A DNA stretch of 9,440 nt from contig DAIDIS010000029.1 of the NCBI GenBank assembly GCA_027451785.1, forward strand, positions 1-9,440, in the 5' to 3' direction. Shown one piece after another: positions 1-6,787 of this stretch. The translations under genes and the position numbers were made by a program. The DNA comes from Acidimicrobiales bacterium. GTDB taxonomy: Bacteria; Actinomycetota; Acidimicrobiia; Acidimicrobiales; JAKAVM01. A model generated the notes under the pieces. The model was not told where the DNA came from and did no database searches. It worked only from the letters and a program-made list of their open reading frames with translations. Every line of letters begins with the position of its first letter. Position 1 is the first letter of the stretch.

Positions 1-4
1 GAGA

Positions 5-250
5 TTGCCTTCGAAGCGTTTCAATTCGCACTCTCATGGTTACCTGATCGTCGGGTCGGTGTTATCGACGGTGACTATGGGAACGTTGCTTGTGGCCTTT
101 TTGGTTTTTGGGCCGAAGGCCATTGGTCACGGAATCGACCAGACCGTTATTTTGCTGTTGGGCGCGGGGGTACTATTCGCTTGGAGAGCGGGGAGGAAGG
201 CGAAGTTGCCCTTCATCTTTTCGGCACCACAAGCGGCAGACAGCCAATAG
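5..250 (+). CDS. Small two-helix membrane protein, possibly 5'-truncated by the window edge
   Basis: I do not recognise this protein. The reading frame is open to the left edge, and the first usable start seen is a TTG at position 5. The 81 residues read from there may be the whole protein or only the C-terminus of a longer one. A short basic start is followed by two hydrophobic stretches, about residues 13-35 and 46-60. Then comes a positively charged segment (RAGRKAK) and a short tail. By the positive-inside rule the loop after the second helix should be cytoplasmic, giving a hairpin with both ends inside. The region where a ribosome binding site would lie is outside the window. The stop codon is only 12 nt from the stop of the large convergent gene, so the two transcripts probably run into each other. 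No function can be assigned. Confidence 0.5.
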   Translation: MPSKRFNSHSHGYLIVGSVLSTVTMGTLLVAFLVFGPKAIGHGIDQTVILLLGAGVLFAWRAGRKAKLPFIFSAPQAADSQ

Positions 251-262
251 ACCGGCTTGTGC

Positions 263-3193
263 TCACGGCACGGACGGGAGCGAGTTCGGGTAGGACGAGT
301 TATAAAGCGATGGCGGAAAGCTTCCTACGACATTGAGCACGTTGCTCGTGCCGGTTCGAAATACGAGAGGCACGCCGTCGTCGCTACCGCTCACAAGACA
401 GTGCTCATTGCCTGCACAGACAATGTTGGTAACGGAGAACTTGGAAAAGTTTTCAGCCCAACCCGGCAGATGGAAACTCGACACCCTCTTCTCCGACGGA
501 GATGCTACAAAAAGCCCCGATAGCCCTTCCCCTAATCCACCCGTCGCTGCGAACAGGCACTCCTCCGTTCGGCTTCCCTGGCAAGCCAAAAATGGCGCAA
601 CAGGGCCGGCGAATCGCCCGAGCTGAGTATCCTGCGGCGGAGCGTTAGTGCCCTGCCAGCTTAGAAGCTCGTAGGAATCGAAGGTCTTGGAGTCGGTAAT
701 TGCAAACGGACCCGCAAAGCAGCCGCCATCTTCGCTGCACGACACAAGGCCGTCAATCGCCGGATAGGCACCCCCGTAATGCGAAGTGGGGTCCGTGATG
801 CCGTCCACTCTTGTGGAGTGGACCTGTGGCGTTGCTGCGATATTCTCCAGGGAGATGAGGGTTACCTTCCCGGCGTCTCTTTCCAATGGTCCTCCGCCCC
901 CATTGATGGACATGGTTAGTTCCTGCTGGAGTTGCCCGGGTGACAAAGAAGGTAGCGCCAGGTTCGTCGGGTCCAACTCGGCAACCAATAGGCAGCGGGT
1001 GCGGTTGCAGGAAAGCGATATGACGGGGGGAGTCCCTTTCGGAAGCTCCACTTGCTCCCAGGAAGCTCCCAAGTCGTGGGTGAGCGCCAAGTAGCCGACC
1101 GGTACCTGATTCGAAGAATTCCGGTTGGCGACGAAGTATCCTGCAATGAGACATTCGTTGACCAGCGGGCATGCGAGCCCCGTGACTTGGTCCAGTTTCG
1201 GTATGTTGCGATTAGCCCAATGAAATCCGCCGTCGGTGGTCGCGGACAGGAGTCCGAGTCCCGTCAGGTACTGCGATCCGAAAGCCATGCACTGGCCCGT
1301 CGGCGTGCAGCTGAGGTAACTGGACTGGGAGATATTCGTCACAGAGCCTTCAGATTGCGGGTCGATTTGTTCCCAACTGTTTCCGTTGTTGCTTGAAAGC
1401 AGCTCCGAGCCTGTCCCCAGGCTCGTCGTGCTCATTGCGATGCAAGCGTTGTTTCCCCAACACGATAGGTCGTTGATCGAGGTTGTCTCCGTCGGAATTT
1501 GCGAGGAGGCCCACGAGCTGCCGCCGTTGGTCGTGGTTGCCGAGAACATCCATTGGTTGAAGCCTCCTCCGACGACCACGCACGAGCTGACATCATTGCA
1601 GGCCAAGGACCCTCCGCTTCTCAGGCCCCAAGCAAGGTAATCCGCCTGCAAGGCGCCCATCCCTTCGGAAGGCGAATTATTCGGGCTCGAGAACGTGCTT
1701 GGCACCGGTACCCAAGACCGGCCACCGTCCGAGGAGCGAAAGAACATCGAAACCGAAACACTGGATGCCGACTGGGACTCGCCAAAACACTGCGGAAAGC
1801 GAGTGCAGTCGATATGAGCAATCGCCCCGTCGGAAAAGTTATTGTTCCCCCAGCCTGGTGCCCGAGCCCAGGATTCTCCTGCGTCAGTGGTGTAAACAGC
1901 GAAGCTGTTCAGCGTATCGGACTCAGGTATACCCGCTGCGACGCAATATTCGGTTCCCGCGCACCAAATCGAGGTAGGCGCGATCGCCTGAGGCTGTCCG
2001 AGGCCCGATGGCGGTGCCTGAGGGGCGTTCACTTGATGCCATGAAGCCCCGTGGTCTTGGCTGCTGAACACAACCGTCTGCTCAAGCGAAGTCTGGTCGC
2101 CTGAATTTGAGGCGGCTGAGGGCGCTCGATAACCGGAAGCCATACAGAGTCCTTCCGCTGAACATGAGAGGGCTCTCGGCGACGGCATCCCTGGCGAGGG
2201 GAACGAGACGGGTTTCCATGACCTGCCCCCGTCTTGTGTTCTTTCTCCCTGGGCACCTTGATCTCCACCGGTGAGAACGACACAGTTCCCGCTCCCAAAG
2301 CACGAGACTTCGGTGGCAGGTGGAAGACCGGCCGGCAGCGACGCCAACCGCCACGAGCTGCCGGCGTCGTGGGTAACGATTGCTGACGCCTGAACCTGGG
2401 ATTGAGGCTGATTTACCGATTTCGATTGAGGCTTAGGCGACGTCTGGGTGTTGGTGGCCGTGCGGTTTCCAGTGGCTGATTGGGTGTTGGTGGCCGTTGG
2501 TCTGGCACGGTTGTTCCCGGAGATCGAGGAAGGGATTGCCGGTGCCGTCGAGGATCCAACAGACATGCAGTCGACGGGGGACCAGCATGAAACCGACGTA
2601 AGCGCCACTATCTCGGTCGGTAGAGAAACCCAGGACCACGTTTGGCCTAAGTCGTGGCTGGTCAGGAGTAAGCCCACTCCGCCGTTCCCGGGAGCGCTTG
2701 GATTCTTGCCGACCGTAATCGGTGTACCTAGTTGTCCGTCCCCTGTTGCTACACAGAAGCCTTCCGCTGGACAGGAAACCGAAGTGAGTGAGGTATTGGT
2801 GATTGTCGCAGGCGGAGTTCCGGTTCCCGGGCTTGATTGTGGGCCTGCGGTTCCGGCGGATGCCTCAGATTTCGGCTCACCGGATACGTTCGCCGACGTT
2901 CCGGGACCGTTTCCTCTAGGAGCTGCAAGGAGATATGAAACCCCAACGACGATAACGACCAGGGAGATCGAGTTCAGCCAACGTTTCCGCCTGCGCGCAC
3001 TTGCTTCTTTGATGAGGATCTCAGTTGGTTGGCCGTCGGCAAAACCGATGTCCTTCGCCTTGGTAGATTCCAATTCGGTATGGCTGGGGCGGCCTTTTGA
3101 GGGTTCCGAATCCGGTTCGGTATGGGCGGATGGTTCGTCCAGGATCGTCACGCGGCACCATCCGTAGAATGTGCGACTGATGCAACCAACCAT
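263..3193 (-). CDS. Large secreted or cell-surface beta-propeller protein with Asp-box (BNR) repeats and 14 cysteine pairs
   Basis: This 976-residue protein has a hydrophilic N-terminus, a basic RRRKRW stretch, one hydrophobic helix (about 73-91) and a long exported region rich in Ser, Gly and Pro. That suggests a type II anchor or uncleaved signal with the C-terminus outside. From residue 141 there are 14 close cysteine pairs: 12 are CX5C (141/147 to 926/932), one is CX4C (729/734) and one is CX7C (871/879). The first ten pairs each precede an Asp box of the type [ST]xDxGxxW (W186, 281, 326, 385, 442, 494, 561, 607, 659, 712). Asp boxes mark BNR/sortilin/Ycf48-like propeller blades, so 14 units would fit two seven-bladed propellers with one disulphide per blade. 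Residues 225-268 are a low-complexity linker. No sialidase catalytic set was recognised, so an enzymatic role is not supported. The start is uncertain: the ATG at 3193 lacks a clear ribosome binding site. A GTG at 3151 would remove C4 and C13, the only unpaired cysteines. Confidence 0.88.
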   Translation of the reverse strand: MVGCISRTFYGWCRVTILDEPSAHTEPDSEPSKGRPSHTELESTKAKDIGFADGQPTEILIKEASARRRKRWLNSISLVVIVVGVSYLLAAPRGNGPGTSANVSGEPKSEASAGTAGPQSSPGTGTPPATITNTSLTSVSCPAEGFCVATGDGQLGTPITVGKNPSAPGNGGVGLLLTSHDLGQTWSWVSLPTEIVALTSVSCWSPVDCMSVGSSTAPAIPSSISGNNRARPTATNTQSATGNRTATNTQTSPKPQSKSVNQPQSQVQASAIVTHDAGSSWRLASLPAGLPPATEVSCFGSGNCVVLTGGDQGAQGERTQDGGRSWKPVSFPSPGMPSPRALSCSAEGLCMASGYRAPSAASNSGDQTSLEQTVVFSSQDHGASWHQVNAPQAPPSGLGQPQAIAPTSIWCAGTEYCVAAGIPESDTLNSFAVYTTDAGESWARAPGWGNNNFSDGAIAHIDCTRFPQCFGESQSASSVSVSMFFRSSDGGRSWVPVPSTFSSPNNSPSEGMGALQADYLAWGLRSGGSLACNDVSSCVVVGGGFNQWMFSATTTNGGSSWASSQIPTETTSINDLSCWGNNACIAMSTTSLGTGSELLSSNNGNSWEQIDPQSEGSVTNISQSSYLSCTPTGQCMAFGSQYLTGLGLLSATTDGGFHWANRNIPKLDQVTGLACPLVNECLIAGYFVANRNSSNQVPVGYLALTHDLGASWEQVELPKGTPPVISLSCNRTRCLLVAELDPTNLALPSLSPGQLQQELTMSINGGGGPLERDAGKVTLISLENIAATPQVHSTRVDGITDPTSHYGGAYPAIDGLVSCSEDGGCFAGPFAITDSKTFDSYELLSWQGTNAPPQDTQLGRFAGPVAPFLACQGSRTEECLFAATGGLGEGLSGLFVASPSEKRVSSFHLPGWAENFSKFSVTNIVCAGNEHCLVSGSDDGVPLVFRTGTSNVLNVVGSFPPSLYNSSYPNSLPSVP
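2445..2497. repeat. In-frame 36-nt-period repeat in the linker of the propeller gene
   Basis: The 17-nt string TGGGTGTTGGTGGCCGT occurs at 2445-2461 and again at 2481-2497, a period of 36 nt. On the coding (minus) strand this gives TATNTQ twice, separated by SATGNR, inside the Ser/Thr/Asn/Gln-rich linker between the second and third cysteine-pair units. The period is a multiple of three, so copy-number change would keep the frame. It looks like a recent tandem duplication in a flexible, exported linker. Confidence 0.7.
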
Positions 3194-3258
3194 CGCCTAA
3201 TAGAGATCACCCGGTCTGTCATGGGGATCCGCCCTTTCTTTTTTTGGGTGTGCTTCCG

Positions 3259-3288
3259 CTGATAATTAGTACCACTGATACTAGTACC
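3259..3288. promoter_or_regulatory. Pair of direct repeats, candidate operator/promoter of the propeller gene
   Basis: Two near-identical copies lie head to tail: CTGATAATTAGTACC at 3259-3273 and CTGATACTAGTACC at 3275-3288, with one base between them. The second copy contains the palindrome TACTAGTA. The pair sits about 65-95 nt upstream of the ATG at 3193, where a promoter would be expected. On the minus strand a TTGTGA (3290-3295) and a TACTAA (3266-3271) are separated by 18 nt, a weak match to a sigma-70-type promoter that would overlap both repeats. Binding by a regulator as a tandem dimer is inference. Confidence 0.35.
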
Positions 3289-3302
3289 ATCACAAAGCAG
3301 AA

Positions 3303-3420
3303 GTGAAGGGTGTCACCTAGTCTTCACGGCCCAGTTACAAGCATCCGTGAAGGGAGTCCTCTGGTCTCCACGGCCCGCATACAACCAACTGTGAAGTGGG
3401 CCCCCCAGTCTCCACGGCCC
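3303..3420. repeat. Three tandem copies of a 44-bp hairpin-forming unit
   Basis: GTGAAG occurs at 3303, 3347 and 3391, exactly 44 bp apart. Each copy has a 30-bp core beginning GTGAAG and ending TCACGGCCC or CCACGGCCC. Copies one and two are followed by a 14-bp spacer, and the third ends at its core. Read on the minus strand, each core starts GGGCCGTG and can fold with outer arms GTGAAG or GTGGAG against an invariant CTTCAC. The A/G change is tolerated only on this strand, as a G-U pair. The loops between the arms differ but keep some inner pairing, best in the 3391 copy (TGGG/CCCA). The array lies between the hydrolase stop and the propeller gene, both leftward. It could therefore end hydrolase transcription or control the propeller gene. 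No T-run follows the hairpins. Confidence 0.75.
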
Positions 3421-3446
3421 GCCTGAGGTGCACTTTCCAGGCTTCG

Positions 3447-4394
3447 CTACGCCGGAGGAACGATTCGGGTGAGGAATTCGATCTGATCGCCGACGACCTT
3501 GTCGAAGTACTCGCCTACGTAGATATCAAAGTGACCGGTGTCGTAGGACTTGATTTCACCCAGCTGTGCTTGAGCGGCGAACTTGATCGTCGTCTTTGAA
3601 GGAGCAACGCTGTCATGTTCGCAGACACTAAAAAGGATCGGACAGCGGACCTTCCGGGCACGGCGGCCGGGAGAGTAAAAGGGTATCGTGAGGGCGACTC
3701 GGGCGGGGACCTCGGAATGGTAGTCGTCAGGGTCAAGGCCCGAAGCAATGATGAGGGATCTAATCCCATTGAAGGCGTTACTACCGCTCATGAGGCCGAC
3801 CTCGCCGGATGGCGCGGCGACATTCACCCGAATCGGTCGGTGGCCGAGGACGCGGGCAATTTGGTCCCGGATAGATGCGATGCTCAGCCCAATGGTGACT
3901 CGGAAGGGAATACAGCGAGCCGAAGCAAAACCGTCGGTGAACGGACATTGAGCAATTGCTGCCACGACACTTGAAGTGACAGCTGCCGTCGCAATCACGT
4001 GCCCGCCGCCGAAAGACGTCCCCCAAATCGCGATCCTGGTTCCATCGACCTCGGATAACGTGCTCGCGTACACGATCGCAGCCTGCCAGTCTTCGAGTTG
4101 GCGTTTAATACTCAGCAACTCCCGAGGTTCTCCTTCGCTCTCTCCGAAATAGCGGTAGTCGAAGACCAGACAGGCGTAACCGGCGGCACAGAAGCGCTCG
4201 GCGAAGGCATCTAGGCGCAGCTTCTTGATGCCCCCTAGGCCATGGGCCATGACTATGACCGGCGGAGGCTTGCTTGATGAGAGTGACGGCAAATAGAGCC
4301 ATGCGTGACAGTGGTCTTTGCCGGATTTGAAATGGACGTCCCGACGATTCGGAACCTCCGGCTGTGGGCTGGGTTCGCTTCCTGGGACTGTCAA
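3447..4394 (-). CDS. Alpha/beta-fold hydrolase (esterase/dienelactone hydrolase-like)
   Basis: The 315-residue protein has a full alpha/beta-hydrolase layout. The first core strand and oxyanion turn are at VIVMAHGLGG (residues 46-55). The nucleophile elbow GTSFGG puts the catalytic serine at S127. The acid is probably D261 in CEHDSVAP, and the catalytic histidine is H288 in the DTGHFDIY stretch. The segment from about 150 to 245, between the nucleophile and the acid, should form the cap. No signal peptide is seen, so it is probably cytoplasmic. The start is a TTG preceded by AAGGAG at 7 nt spacing, which decides it. Relatives are annotated as alpha/beta hydrolase, acetyl-xylan-esterase-like or X-Pro-peptidase-like, and the substrate cannot be read from sequence. 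The gene is divergent from the DUF6338-like gene and followed by the 44-bp repeat array. Confidence 0.9.
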   Translation of the reverse strand: MTVPGSEPSPQPEVPNRRDVHFKSGKDHCHAWLYLPSLSSSKPPPVIVMAHGLGGIKKLRLDAFAERFCAAGYACLVFDYRYFGESEGEPRELLSIKRQLEDWQAAIVYASTLSEVDGTRIAIWGTSFGGGHVIATAAVTSSVVAAIAQCPFTDGFASARCIPFRVTIGLSIASIRDQIARVLGHRPIRVNVAAPSGEVGLMSGSNAFNGIRSLIIASGLDPDDYHSEVPARVALTIPFYSPGRRARKVRCPILFSVCEHDSVAPSKTTIKFAAQAQLGEIKSYDTGHFDIYVGEYFDKVVGDQIEFLTRIVPPA

Positions 4395-4456
4395 CTCGGC
4401 GCTCCTTGCGATGCCTTACCGGGTACGATTCGGCGGCCGACCCGGCGAATCTCTCG

Positions 4457-4486
4457 ATTATCGTTGACCTTCCGCGAAAGTCCCAA
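4457..4486 (-). promoter_or_regulatory. Candidate promoter of the alpha/beta hydrolase gene
   Basis: On the minus strand TTGGGA (4481-4486) and GATAAT (4457-4462) are 18 nt apart, a fair match to a sigma-70-type -35/-10 pair. Transcription would begin near 4450 and give a leader of about 55 nt before the TTG start. The site lies in the 154-nt region between two divergent genes. I found no equally good promoter for the rightward gene there. Confidence 0.3.
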
Positions 4487-4548
4487 TTTGTTGGAGTGAT
4501 ATTTCAGTCGAGAGCCGTTGAAAGGCAGCGACTTATGTAGCGCGGCAT

Positions 4549-5253
4549 GTGTGGGATACAACCATCCGCGACAATGTTGAAATGCTTCCGACGAGCTTGA
4601 CCGCAATGGCTGTTGTCCTAATGGCAATTTCCCCCGGTTACTTGGCTACCAGCGCTTGGGCAAGGTCAAGAACGTGGAAAGGTCCGCCTGGTGACCTTCG
4701 AACGATCCTCCAATCCTTAGTGTTAAGTGCGGTGGTACAAGCACTCGTTGCACCGCTGACTGTTGCTTGGATTGTCCCGATTAGAGATCACCTAGCTCGG
4801 CATCCGTTCCGCATAGCGGTTTGGGCTGTTTTGACTGTAATTGTTGTTCCGATAGCCCTTGGCCTCGTAGCTGGGGCAATAATTGACAAGTTGTTCGACC
4901 CGGCCAAGGATCTACTAACTGGGAAATTCCGACGCCTGGTAAATTGGATAGCGTCGGCGCCCGTTCCCCCCACGATCTGGGACTGGCTCTTTGTTGGTGA
5001 GCGCATTCCATCGAGTGGGTTTCTGGTACTTGAGTTCAATAATGGAGCGCGAGTGGGGGGCGCATTTGCCGAAAATTCAATGGTTCTCACGTCACCTGAG
5101 CCGCATGGGCTATTCCTTGAACGGGAATGGCAGCTCGACGAGATGGGAAATGTTGTCTCTGAACTTCCAGGGACGGAGGGGCTACTAATTCCCGATACGG
5201 CTGAAGTACGCTGGATCCGTATCCTGAAATCTAACGGAAAAGTCAATTCCTAG
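4549..5253 (+). CDS. DUF6338-like membrane protein with three helices and a cytoplasmic beta-rich C-terminal domain
   Basis: The protein has up to 234 residues. Hydrophobic segments lie at about 14-30 (followed by SPGYLATSAW), 52-76 and 88-112. A soluble domain fills the rest. Its motif order is PTIWDWLF (about 141-148), FLVLEFNNGARVGGAF, then LFLEREWQLDEMGNVV and GLLIPDTAEVRWIRI. This order (a W-D-F start, a small beta barrel with a VGG turn, and a final strand) is what I remember of DUF6338 proteins, which have no known biochemical role. The start is unsure: GTG at 4549 is the longest choice, while ATG at 4582 or 4606 would still keep the first helix. None has a good ribosome binding site. 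The stop codon overlaps the ribosome binding site of the next small gene, so the two are probably co-translated. Confidence 0.78.
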   Translation: MWDTTIRDNVEMLPTSLTAMAVVLMAISPGYLATSAWARSRTWKGPPGDLRTILQSLVLSAVVQALVAPLTVAWIVPIRDHLARHPFRIAVWAVLTVIVVPIALGLVAGAIIDKLFDPAKDLLTGKFRRLVNWIASAPVPPTIWDWLFVGERIPSSGFLVLEFNNGARVGGAFAENSMVLTSPEPHGLFLEREWQLDEMGNVVSELPGTEGLLIPDTAEVRWIRILKSNGKVNS

Positions 5254-5266
5254 GAGGGATTCTCTA

Positions 5267-5398
5267 GTGGCCAACAATGGAACTCTAAAGCGGGGCATGG
5301 TGGCTGGGAAGGGCAAGGCCCCTACTCAACCGCCCGAGCCAGCCAGACAGCCGAAAGTTTCGGAGCCTCCTGCAAAGCCTACTCAGGAACAGGGCTAA
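5267..5398 (+). CDS. 43-residue proline-rich protein, coupled to the DUF6338-like gene
   Basis: A GTG start at 5267 opens a 43-codon frame ending in TAA at 5396-5398. It is preceded by an excellent ribosome binding site, AGGAGGG at 5252-5258, 8 nt from the start. The AG of that site is part of the TAG stop of the upstream gene. The product begins MANNGTLKRGMVAGKGKAPT and continues with a Pro/Glu/Gln/Lys-rich tail ending EQG. It has no hydrophobic helix and no cysteine, and it is probably disordered in the cytoplasm. From memory, DUF6338 genes in other bacteria are often followed by tiny proline-rich genes with a KxGy/P-repeat flavour, which this resembles. It is short enough for automatic gene callers to drop. 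Function is unknown; a partner or regulator of the membrane protein is inference. Confidence 0.72.
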   Translation: MANNGTLKRGMVAGKGKAPTQPPEPARQPKVSEPPAKPTQEQG

Positions 5399-5469
5399 CG
5401 AAGTAGAGTTTGGCGCGGGTGCGGGAGCGCATATGAAATCTCGCCAACTTGTGTGGTTTTCTTGAGGAT

Positions 5470-5848
5470 ATGCCTAACCGGTTGTCTGATCCGCCAAGAC
5501 CTGGAAAGAATGGGCAATCTCGTCGTGTTCTCAAGCGTCTAAGCAAGCAGCCGGAAGCGGTCGTAGTTGAAGACTACTTTTCAGGACTAAGCACCAGTGA
5601 GATCGAGATGAAGGTTCGACATTCGTCAAGGAACGGTTGGCATCCTTAGGCGCAATGACGTACAGAGGCGCTGGCAGCCAATGTCGGCGGAGGAGATTCA
5701 AGAGACTGTCTCTCTCTACCTCCAAGGCTGATTTGCCAACCAGATCGGCGAGAAACTCAACCGACCACCTAAAACGTGGGAGAAGGCTCTGAAAAGGGAG
5801 CGAGTGGCGAATCGGTTGAGGGTTGTGGTTGAGAGGGCCTTGGATTAG
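5470..5848 (+). pseudogene. Broken gene for a two-HTH protein resembling the tail of serine recombinases
   Basis: An ATG at 5470 opens a frame giving PEAVVVEDYFSGLSTSEIEM. After codon AAG at 5611-5613 the sense shifts by one base, because G5614 appears to be extra. The next frame continues FDIRQGTVGILRRNDV, then RRWQPMSAEEIQETVSLYLQ. It hits TGA at 5729-5731, where a Trp codon is expected, and stays open to TAG at 5846-5848 (ANQIGEKL, then KTWEKALKRERVANRL). Joined, this gives about 125 residues with two successive HTH units. The pattern (E..V..Y..G.s...I......tV...LrR..V) is seen in C-termini of serine recombinases and in stand-alone actinobacterial relatives. No catalytic resolvase domain lies upstream, so the intact gene was probably the small two-HTH form. 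Two lesions make it a pseudogene, unless one is a sequencing error and the other is recoded. Confidence 0.72.
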
Positions 5849-5883
5849 AGAAGTCAAGGTCTGGAAAGGGGTCATCGTTGTCG

Positions 5884-5900
5884 ATATTGAGATTCAATAT
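5884..5900. terminator. Inverted repeat between convergent genes, possible weak bidirectional terminator
   Basis: ATATTGA at 5884-5890 and TCAATAT at 5894-5900 form a perfect 7-bp inverted repeat with a 3-nt loop. G-U and C-G pairs can extend it outward by up to three positions. It lies in the 75-nt gap between the broken HTH gene and the leftward membrane-protein gene, where a shared terminator would be expected. The stem is AT-rich and no T-run follows on either strand, so an intrinsic terminator is only a possibility. Confidence 0.3.
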
Positions 5901-5923
5901 TGGTCAATGTCAGGCAGTCCAAC

Positions 5924-6730
5924 TTAGAAATTGAGGTCCTCGATCGTCGCCTTGACCAAGGTGGGTCGCGGCCGCTTCTTGTCGAAGGTGAAGCGTCCTC
6001 TGAACTTTCGGTTATAGGTGAGGTCGCTGTAGTTCACGCAGACCGTAGTTTCCAAAGCCGATATCGTTCCGAGAAAGGCTCCTGATCCATCTGGACCACG
6101 AAAGACCCATGCCATCTCGTCACCGGGAGCGATAATCCTGGAAGCGGTATCACCGTAGATGCTGCCCGTACCTGCGGAATGGAGAAATAAATCACCGTCT
6201 TCCTGTCCAATCACTGCCGGACCTTTTCCAACGTTCCGCACTTTCAAGAAGAACCATCCAGCTTGGTCATCGGCAACGCTCAGAGCTATCGGAAAGTCCT
6301 GAAAACGCTTGCTGCGAGTTCCCTTGTAGGCGAACGAGACCACCGCCTTCGGATCGTATGGGCCATCGGGTGCCGCAGGAACCAGTACGGGCTGGCGTTC
6401 GGCATCCAGCGTCGCTTGTGCAATTTCTGATTGACGCTGGGCTGCAGCCAGTTGTTTCTGGGCAATCGCGATTAGCTCACTCCCTCGCTTCGCGTCTTCT
6501 ACAGCGGCGTCGGCTACTCGGGCGGATTGGCGCACCGACAAATAGGTGAAAATAGCTAGGACGCCGGTCGCTCCAAGAAGACCGAATGTAGCAATTACGC
6601 CCCACATGGTTGGGGCATCTTTGCCGTGAGGATGCCAGATTGCAAGGACGACTACCGAAACTACCACTACGAGGAATCCACATGCCGTCCATACAATTTT
6701 CTTACGGTCCGAAGACGTGCGTGTTGTCAT
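5924..6730 (-). CDS. Two-helix membrane protein with coiled coil and beta-rich C-terminal domain, downstream of the nuclease gene
   Basis: This 268-residue protein starts with a short basic tail. Hydrophobic helices follow at about 12-32 and 42-65. An Ala/Gln/Glu-rich, probably coiled-coil stretch runs from 66 to 112 (KRGSELIAIAQKQLAAAQRQ). The rest, 113-268, is probably a beta sandwich. Its most recognisable parts are FFLKVRNVGKGPAVI (about 160-174) and CVNYSDLTYNRKFRG (231-245). That N-V-G-x-G-P-A signature recurs in bacterial two-helix membrane proteins of unknown role. Topology is probably both ends inside with a short outer loop (residues 33-41). The ATG at 6730 has GGAG 3 nt upstream, which is closer than ideal. 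It lies 57 nt after the nuclease gene on the same strand, which suggests one transcript. A membrane partner for the nuclease is a guess from position only. Confidence 0.72.
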   Translation of the reverse strand: MTTRTSSDRKKIVWTACGFLVVVVSVVVLAIWHPHGKDAPTMWGVIATFGLLGATGVLAIFTYLSVRQSARVADAAVEDAKRGSELIAIAQKQLAAAQRQSEIAQATLDAERQPVLVPAAPDGPYDPKAVVSFAYKGTRSKRFQDFPIALSVADDQAGWFFLKVRNVGKGPAVIGQEDGDLFLHSAGTGSIYGDTASRIIAPGDEMAWVFRGPDGSGAFLGTISALETTVCVNYSDLTYNRKFRGRFTFDKKRPRPTLVKATIEDLNF

Positions 6731-6787
6731 CTGCTCCGAAGATTCCCCGTCGGAATCGGTTGCTCGCGCTTCTCTGGATTGCAGGAT

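Noticed and set aside
1499..2044. A 181-codon plus-strand open frame inside the propeller gene
   Set aside because: The product is Arg/Pro-rich with no domain pattern, while the minus-strand frame here carries regular cysteine pairs and Asp boxes.
2448..3167. A 239-codon open frame on the plus strand opposite the start of the propeller gene
   Set aside because: It is fully antisense to a well-supported gene. Its translation has no recognisable motif and it has no good ribosome binding site. Long antisense frames are common opposite Ser/Gly/Pro-rich coding sequence.
263..3193. The propeller protein as a true sialidase
   Set aside because: Asp boxes occur in many non-enzymatic propellers, and I could not find a convincing sialidase arginine triad or catalytic Tyr/Glu pattern.
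3210..3250. A rightward intrinsic terminator ending in the T-rich run at 3236-3247
   Set aside because: The preceding GGGGATCCGCCC folds poorly and no rightward gene lies upstream for it to end.
3303..3420. The three-unit array as a CRISPR
   Set aside because: The copies differ at many positions inside the core, the spacers are only 14 bp and resemble each other, and no cas gene is present.
5611..5617. Programmed ribosomal frameshifting in the two-HTH gene
   Set aside because: AAGGTTC is not a slippery sequence of a known type, no stimulatory structure was noticed, and a second lesion (TGA at 5729) would still block the product.
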